A stretch of 64,000 bases of DNA, from assembly GCF_001876935.1 (NCBI RefSeq), contig NC_033794.1:7789662-7853661 (forward strand), written 5' to 3'. Made by a program: the position numbers and the translations under genes. Below, one piece after another: positions 59,701 to 64,000 of the stretch. The DNA is from Asparagus officinalis (Eukaryota; Streptophyta; Magnoliopsida; Asparagales; Asparagaceae). Positions within the stretch are counted from its first letter, which is position 1, and each line of letters opens with the position of its first letter. The notes under the pieces were generated by a model. The model was given only the letters and a program-made list of their open reading frames with translations, had not been told where the DNA came from and did no database searches.

Positions 59701-62700
59701 ATTTACCATTTATATCAAGTTTTTAGTTCAAAGCTTATGCTACTAATGATAAGATAATTGGTTCAAAAGTCAAGTAAGATTTACAAGTGAAATCCTAGGG
59801 GGGTTCAAGTTTTCTTAGATTAATCGGTGTCTAAGGCAAGATTTAGGAGTTACGTAACACGTTCCGTAAGGAACGAGGTACTTAATTGATCTTTGATCTT
59901 CCTCTAGTACTATCCTTACCTGACTGAACTACCCGAGTAAAACTTTGATCTTTTCACTTAGGATCCTATCATGTAAAGGAGATGATTGTTAAGTATTAAT
60001 GAATACAAAGCATTTCGGATATGGGGTATTAGATAGGAAACACATCTAAAAGACTCACCTAGAATCCTATCATGAGAAAGGATGGCTCTTAAGACTGAAT
60101 GAGTTCAAAGCATTTCGGATGTGGGATGTTTGAATTACTATACTTCACCTTTCTTTTCAGTTTTTGCTGCTTTATATCTGTATTATTCCTGATTTAACCA
60201 CATGCGCCAACAATAATATTATTTTATGTCCTAAGCATACCTTCTGATGCTCAATTCCATGACACGCTTCAATGAATTTGAGTTCTTTGAACCATCTATT
60301 TAGTCGTGAGGTGTAATATACAATATTAGGCTTCAACACCAACCCATGAGAAAAATCTAAGCCAATTTATATAGACAATATCCTGCAAGTAGGAATATTT
60401 CCACTGCATGGAAGAATTAATTGGTTTGAGTGAAACAAGATGCGTGTCACCCAAGAATGGACCTTGCTTTCCCGGGNGAATATCTTAGAAATAATTGCCC
60501 ATTCAAACAACTGAAACAGTTAAAAGATCAAACTTTCATAGTGAACAATGCAACAAATTATGAAACCCTAGTATCAGAGAATATTACATATTTTTAATTT
60601 AACTATTTGCTACTGAGAAAGCTGCTTTAATAGAGGATACAATTTATATCTAGAAGAAATAAAGGCATCTTATTTATTGGCATGTTTATTTCCTCGTGTA
60701 CGGAGCCCCATCATAGTTTCTTTGAAGTAACACAGTTTTCTATAAATATAAGGTGAGAAGTATACTCTTCTAGTATGTTAATTACTACTGTTTCTAGAAC
60801 TGAAGTAAGAATCCCACATAGCTTAAGATAACCAGTCTTGATCACATGTGGGCTATTAGCCTAAGAGGGCATTGATCTCTAGTACTGGTGAATGTAGAAT
60901 ATCCGTGAATTTTGAAGAAGAATATTTACAAAGTAGGAAGGTACTTCACAGGGGTTAGAAAATTTTAGAACCATGGACAAAATGAGGGTAGTTGAAATGA
61001 TAATTTTGACATTAGCAATAAGGAACTTGCTAGAATGACAGGCCAAGAAATAAGTTCGTTCTTAAGAAGTTTGAGGTGGATTCAACTGAAAGGATAAGTG
61101 ATAACAAATTAGATGGTTTTATAAATGAACAATAGACAGTGATAACCCAATTTCATCTGCTAGGACTGTACTGTAAAATCCAATAGGACCAGGTGTACAC
61201 CAAAACTGGACAGTGGAACTTAAAAAAAAAACATGGTTACTACCACTCTACAAAGAAGAGACGTTATTAAAAAAGAATGGACAAGAGCACCATAAAAGAC
61301 CAATATATTTGGTAGGATTTGTTATAATTATTGTCATAGCCGTATATTTTCAAAGCATTAAATATAATGAAATTAAAGCATACAACAAAAAGAACCTCAA
61401 ATGCCTTCCGCTTTAAAGGTGTGGTTGCCCTTTTCTCTGTGATAGAATATGCCATAGTAGATGCTGGTTCTAGGGGAAACTCTGAGTTGCTCTCAGAACC
61501 TCTTGCTGGATCAGCTTCTTTTGACGCTGCAGAATTCTGTACTTTTCTGTTTGACTTTGTTATACTACAGCATAATCAAATACTGAGGTTAGGAGAGCCC
61601 TTCAACGTCTCAGTCACTGGAAGTGTCAGCAAATTAGAAAGGATAAGTCGAGGAGTGAGGAAAGACAAGACATTGTACTTTGAAATATTCAATCTACTAT
61701 CAAAAGCTTTTTCGTCATCTTTCTCCAGTGGTGCTGGAAGTTCAATGCCTGTTAAGTCTCCCACCTCAGAAAAGCCACTTGAATCCAGATCTACAGCACA
61801 ACTTTCATGTGCTTCCAACTTTTCAGGTACAGAGAGCTGCAAAAAGACAAACACGAAACAACTGGTAGAATTTACTATAACGACATATCCATCATAATAA
61901 ACATAATACAAACTAGTGATCCTAAAACTATGTGCATGATGCGCATCAAATGTGTTATACCGCTGCCTTTTCAGTTCTTGGAGAAATTTCTAGGGATTTC
62001 CTGCAGAATTTGACAAAGCATCCAAATTAGTTCAGGAATTTAACTGAGGCAACACAGTTTGATGTCCTAGGTATACCTTCCAATAGTCAATTTCATGACA
62101 CGCTTTAATGGATTCAACTTCTTCGGATTATCTGTTGAATCCTGCAGTGTTTCATGTAGAAGAGACATTTAGGTTCAGTTTTAATCCACTTCAAAAACTA
62201 TGAAGCCAAATTGTATTCAAAAGAACATACGTAGGAATATTTCCTTTTGTATGGAAATATTACACGGTACTAGCAGTTTCCAGCATATATAACAAATATG
62301 CAAATGGTTACCATGAATAAGCCTATTTTCTGAAGCCAAAAAAAAAGACATCTTTAAAATAATTATCATAAACTATCTTTACTTGCACCTGAAACTGTTA
62401 AATATACTTAAACAGGCTTACGCAAGGTACAATAATTTACAAAAAAAACTAATGTTGAATAAAATTGTAGATGTTCTGTTTCAGTAATTGCTTTCTGCTA
62501 ACCAGAATGCTACTTAATAGAGTTCATAATTAGAGGGAGAAGAAAATAGATGCATTTCAACCACCTATGTGTTTATTTCTTAAACCAGGAGTCTCCAACA
62601 TAGTTCCTTTGATGTCAATATAGTTCGGAAGTACAGAGGAATGCCTTTTTAAGGTGCTTTCAGATGGCTAAACATATCCAGCCTTGATCACATCTAGCAT

Positions 62701-63741
62701 ATAGAAATCACAGGTATTCTTTAGTCCATATGAAAATAAAATACCATGGAGTTGAGTTAACAAGATGCTCATAGGACTGCACATGCTTTGGCGAGGAGGG
62801 GGAGAAAGCAGCATGACCAAGCATACTGATAGCTGAAATGAAAGGCTGGCAAGAAGGAATTTGCTAAAGACTGTAAGGAATAAGTTAATACTTTAAAAGT
62901 TTGAGGTGATTTCAACCGAGAGAATAAGGGGAATTGCCCCCCAATTAAGTTATTTTAACTACAGTAAATGATCTTTTGAATGGATGAAGACTCTCCAGCT
63001 TATGACCTATCATTCATTGGTATGCAAGAGAGATGAGTACACAATCTAGAGGTTGTAGGATTGTACTAGAACATCTGAAAACACTAGGGATGGACCAAAA
63101 TGAACCTAGACTGAAGAAGTAGAAAAAATAACAAGGTTATTGCTAAGTGACACGGATAAGACCTTAATGAAGCATAACGAAAACAAAATACAAAAAAAGA
63201 AGGTGGATAACTACATAATTTTGGGGCACAAGATTGTTGCAATTTTTGTAGAAACCACATATATTCAGAGCACTGAAGATTAGACACAAAAGCATATAAC
63301 AAGAAGAACCTCGAATGACTTCCGCTTCAAAGGTGGGGCCAAAGATGCACTTTTCTCCTCTATAAAATTTGCTTTGGGTTCTGTTTGCAAGAAGAACCCT
63401 GAGTTGCCCTCAGAAAATCTCACTGATTTTGCTTCTGTAGTCTTGTAGTTTAATTTTGTTTTGCTACAGGAGGAAAGAGTCCTTTAACTTCGGAGTCATT
63501 GGAAGCATTAGCAGAAAAGGGGGGGAAGTTAAGTGGATAAAATAGATGAGACCAGTACCTCGAGATATTCGATCTACTATCAAATGTTTTGTCAACTTTG
63601 GTAGAAGAACGATTAATTTCAATGGGAACAATCTTGGAGCTTTTCCCAGATACAACACTAGAAACAGAATTTGGGATGATACTCTTTGCTGTATTTTTTG
63701 CAACAATCTTTTGCTGCAATACGGAGGCTTCAAGTTTGAAT
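44719..63741 (-). CDS. Split gene with repeated exon cassettes, partial (5' end outside window)
   Basis: Ten exons can be placed on the minus strand: A3, B3, E2, F2, A2, B2, E1, F1, A1, then C and D. A3, A2 and A1 are related (KLEA near the start), B3 and B2 are related (PLKRK.FE at the end), E2/E1 and F2/F1 likewise, so a cassette E-F-A-B has been copied at least twice. Splice sites and phases agree (E phase 2 to F; F phase 0 to A; A2/A3 phase 2 to B; B phase 0). The last two exons are unique and read MCHMLRKKHEEARELLVRAV, then VNNNTLMMLNHPLFDEK, then IRSLQNFASSLQSKNFF and a stop. The protein is hydrophilic; the C-terminus is helical. I do not recognise the family; the well-kept C-terminus looks like a conserved plant domain. 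Exon E1 looks damaged, so the gene may be broken or splice around it. Introns hold a satellite, MITEs and a copia element. Confidence 0.6.
44773..44854 (-). other. U12-type AT-AC intron, 82 bp
   Basis: On the minus strand the intron starts ATATCCTTTC (U12 5' consensus ATATCCTTT) and ends AAAAAC. TTCTTTAAC, one change from the U12 branch consensus TTCCTTAAC, lies with its branch A 11 bases before the splice. No GT donor allows an in-frame alternative. Known U12 introns have exactly these three signals and this short branch distance. Confidence 0.85.
44855..44965 (-). CDS. Exon C
   Basis: 37 codons after TTTGCAG: MCHMLRKKHEEARELLVRAV, VNNNTLMMLNHPLFDEK. Phase 0 at both ends, matching A1 (ends phase 0). 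Amphipathic helical character (KKHEEARELL). Confidence 0.8.
44966..46185 (-). other. Part of the large A1-C intron, no other feature
   Basis: AT-rich intronic sequence. Nothing assigned on either strand. Confidence 0.5.
46186..49728 (-). repeat. Satellite array B, block 1 (relative of array A, inverted)
   Basis: About 43 degenerate units of roughly 80 bp. On the plus strand they read CATTTTGACCCAATGGCAAT, AACTCACGATTTTCATGG and CTATAACCCACGATTTTTGT. The reverse complement lines up with array A (TTATARCYCATGAAA, AATTAKTTGYCAWTGGGTC), so B is a diverged variant in the opposite orientation. It lies inside the intron between A1 and C. Confidence 0.88.
49729..50415. mobile_element. MITE with long imperfect TIRs in satellite B
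   Basis: Left GGGAGTTATTCATTGGGACA and inverted right GGGGGGCTTATTGGTTGGAA, pairing continuing for about 45 bases (GGGATAATTTT and GGGAAAATTATT). The core is very AT-rich (ATATTATA runs). CTT flanks both ends, a possible 3-bp target duplication. No coding capacity. Confidence 0.7.
50416..51026 (-). repeat. Satellite array B, block 2
   Basis: About seven units continuing array B after the MITE. Confidence 0.85.
51027..52038. mobile_element. Non-autonomous TIR element of about 1 kb
   Basis: Left AGGAGCGAGCATTCGGTC and inverted right AGGTGAGTACAGTTTGGTC are an imperfect TIR pair. Arms rich in GGTTCGGTT-like segments are typical of plant hAT-type MITEs. Target duplication not clear, so the ends are good to a few bases only. 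No coding capacity. Confidence 0.6.
52039..52303 (-). repeat. Satellite array B, block 3
   Basis: About three units, the end of array B. Confidence 0.85.
52619..53138. mobile_element. hAT-like MITE rich in GGATAC repeats
   Basis: 520 bp. TIRs TAGGGGTGC...GCACCCCTA, flanked by the 8-bp target duplication CTTGTGGT (52611-52618, 53139-53146), as for hAT. Both arms carry tandem GGATAC hexamers. No coding capacity. The right TIR and target duplication are part of a perfect 55-bp tandem duplication (53121 and 53176). Confidence 0.88.
53346..53510 (-). CDS. Exon A1
   Basis: 55 codons between TTTTAAG and GTGAGT. Reads VPVTEKLEASYTITCAGDST and ends EKAEAYMNKLDD. Start phase and KLEA motif match A2, but its last third differs and it ends in phase 0, suited to exon C. 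Confidence 0.78.
53636..53675 (-). CDS. Exon F1
   Basis: 40 bases between TTGACAG and GTAATT: (R)MPSELSLRTERAV. Same length, phase and residues pattern as F2 ((R)KSLEISPRTEKAA). The following F1-A1 intron is 125 bp, against 124 bp for F2-A2. Confidence 0.75.
53728..54345 (+). repeat. 5' LTR of the copia element
   Basis: 618 bp ending CACATGTGCCAACA. TATAAATAG near 53892 is a likely TATA box. Four degenerate units around ATAGATCGAGGAGATC lie at 54008-54118. Confidence 0.85.
56541..57474. mobile_element. Non-autonomous hAT-like element nested in copia
   Basis: 934 bp. TIRs CAATGTTGAAAACAA (left) and CAATGTTGAAAATAA (inverted right), with the 8-bp target duplication GCTAGTAT (56533-56540, 57475-57482) as in hAT. 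Subterminal TAGCG/CGCTA motifs are frequent. The interior has a TCGTCGTCGTCTTCGTCTCA minisatellite (about 56815-56960) and GAGA runs, possibly captured host DNA. No transposase. Confidence 0.9.
58480..59018. mobile_element. TIR element with 9-bp target duplication nested in copia
   Basis: 539 bp. TIRs AAGGTTTTAAATATCGG and inverted right AAGGTTTTAAATGTCGG, flanked by AGCTGAGGT (58471-58479, 59019-59027). Nine bases suggests a Mutator-like origin. Both arms carry many CCGATAT/ATATCGG motifs. No coding capacity. Its removal restores the RNase H reading frame. Confidence 0.85.
60241..60296 (-). CDS. Exon E1, damaged relative of E2
   Basis: Reads DGSKNSNSLKRVMELSIR with donor GTATGC, clearly related to E2 (NPLKRVMKLTIG). 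At the place where E2 has CAG|GAT, E1 has CAC|GAC TAA, so the acceptor is lost and a stop appears. The next AG (ATAG before ATGG) gives the wrong phase. It may be skipped or mark a broken gene. Confidence 0.5.
60477..60477. other. Ambiguous base (N)
   Basis: Single N after CCCGGG in the intron between B2 and E1. It marks unresolved sequence or a join in the assembly. Confidence 0.95.
60480..61390 (-). other. Intron B2-E1, no other feature
   Basis: AT-rich. Nothing assigned. Confidence 0.5.
61396..61564 (-). CDS. Exon B2
   Basis: 169 bases between CTGTAG and GTTCTT, 56 full codons plus one base: ITKSNRKVQNSAASKEADPA, ending ATTPLKRKAFE. Phase 2 in, phase 0 out, as in B3. Confidence 0.78.
61679..61836 (-). 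CDS. Exon A2
   Basis: 158 bases between TTTGCAG and GTACAA: LSVPEKLEAHESCAVDLDSS, ending KAFDSRLNIS. Phase 0 in, phase 2 out. Confidence 0.8.
61961..62000 (-). CDS. Exon F2
   Basis: 40 bases between CTGCAG and GTATAA: (R)KSLEISPRTEKAA. Same length and phase as F1. Confidence 0.78.
62077..62141 (-). CDS. Exon E2
   Basis: 65 bases between CTGCAG and GTATAC: DSTDNPKKLNPLKRVMKLTI then Gly and split Arg. Phase 0 in, phase 2 out. The following E2-F2 intron is 76 bp. Confidence 0.78.
62148..63306 (-). other. Intron B3-E2, no other feature
   Basis: AT-rich, with segments resembling the B2-E1 intron (both have ACACATAGG/CATCTAGAAG-like AT-rich stretches and a similar order), as expected if the cassette was copied with its introns. 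Confidence 0.45.
63310..63463 (-). CDS. Exon B3
   Basis: 154 bases between CTGTAG and GTTCTT: KTKLNYKTTEAKSVRFSEGN, ending SLAPPLKRKSFE. Phase 2 in, phase 0 out; aligned with B2 through SEGNS/SESNS and PLKRK.FE. Confidence 0.75.
63559..63741 (-). CDS. Exon A3
   Basis: 183 bases between TTTGCAG and GTACTG: FKLEASVLQQKIVAKNTAKS, ending DKTFDSRSNIS. The end matches A2 in sequence and phase. The start phase differs from A1/A2 by what looks like an 11-base loss after the acceptor, so the exon before it must end in phase 2 or the frame is shifted. 63742-64000 shows no certain further exon. Confidence 0.68.
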
Positions 63742-64000
63742 CTGCAAAAAAGTTGATGCAAATATTATCCAATCACAGGATTTATCAGTGGAAAACTGGG
63801 TATGAAATTTGATGACTTATCACACAGATATAAGAACAAAGGAAAACCCTAGTTCGGGATTAAATATTTTCATTTATTACATAATGACTCGAATCGTGAA
63901 GAAATATGCTTCTTTACTTGGCTGCATGACCAACGATAATTGCAATTATGCTAACCAGTTTCTGTCAACTTGATGGTTCACTTTTCAGTAACCTGCCAAA

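Larger units (their letters stand above)
53728..60212 (+). mobile_element. Decayed Ty1/copia retrotransposon in the E1-F1 intron
   Basis: The exact target duplication ATAAT (53723-53727, 60213-60217) brackets an element starting TGTTCAAT and ending GCCAACA. The 5' LTR is 53728-54345; the 3' LTR is cut down to about its last 85 bases (60128-60212), which match the end of the 5' LTR. The order gag, protease, integrase, reverse transcriptase, RNase H is that of Ty1/copia. No standard TGGTATCAGAGC primer site follows the 5' LTR. In the sister cassette the same intron is only 76 bp, so the element expanded it to more than 6.5 kb. Two DNA transposons are nested at 56541 and 58480. Confidence 0.9.

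Noticed and set aside
61367..61897. 176-codon plus-strand frame
   Set aside because: Antisense to exons B2 and A2 of the minus-strand gene, which have matching splice sites and paralogous copies; the plus frame has neither.

Overview
The window is nuclear DNA of a flowering plant, probably a eudicot (the species cannot be told). The reasons are a CLE signalling-peptide gene, a PPR-protein relic, a plant-type tRNA-Phe, plant LTR-retrotransposon lineages (Tat-like Ty3, another Ty3, Ty1/copia), a DUF4283 LINE and many small TIR elements. Introns, AT-rich tandem satellites and nested transposons fill most of it. Only three loci look like host genes: the CLE gene (4175-4420, minus), the tRNA (42386-42458, plus) and a long split gene on the minus strand (44719 to beyond 63741).

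Layout. 1-527: 5' end of a LINE ORF1 (minus). 759-2450: a possible truncated exon and a frameshifted PPR pseudogene. 3852-4170: a long-TIR MITE touching the stop codon of the CLE gene. 4765-39707: a satellite of about 80-88 bp monomers, cut into blocks by insertions. These are a 2.66 kb solo LTR (9915-12577), a 10.9 kb gag-only Tat-like element (13835-24724) that carries a 3.2 kb gag-protease element (16098-19314), a second gag-only Tat-like element (24976-31267) and a copia-type solo LTR (35823-36437). Each of these has exact target-site duplications. Near its right end the satellite and about 570 bp of flank are duplicated (37829-38402 and 39708 onward), and the second flank copy holds another solo LTR (40237-40820). 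40886-44718: tRNA-Phe, two MITEs and unassigned DNA.

44719-63741 is one transcription unit read on the minus strand. Its exons form a repeated cassette (called E, F, A, B here) whose order, intron phases and several exon lengths recur. It ends in two unique exons, C and D, joined by an intron with textbook U12-type AT-AC signals. Its last large intron holds a diverged satellite in the opposite orientation plus three TIR elements (46186-53138). The intron between E1 and F1 holds a decayed Ty1/copia element (53728-60212), itself hit by a hAT-like and a 9-bp-TSD element.

No new defence or metabolic system is visible. The points that most deserve follow-up are the cassette gene and its U12-type intron, the CLE gene ending at a MITE, and the repeated finding of GC-rich dyad repeats just upstream of the TATA box in LTRs of unrelated families. 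All calls come from reading the sequence; no similarity search was run.
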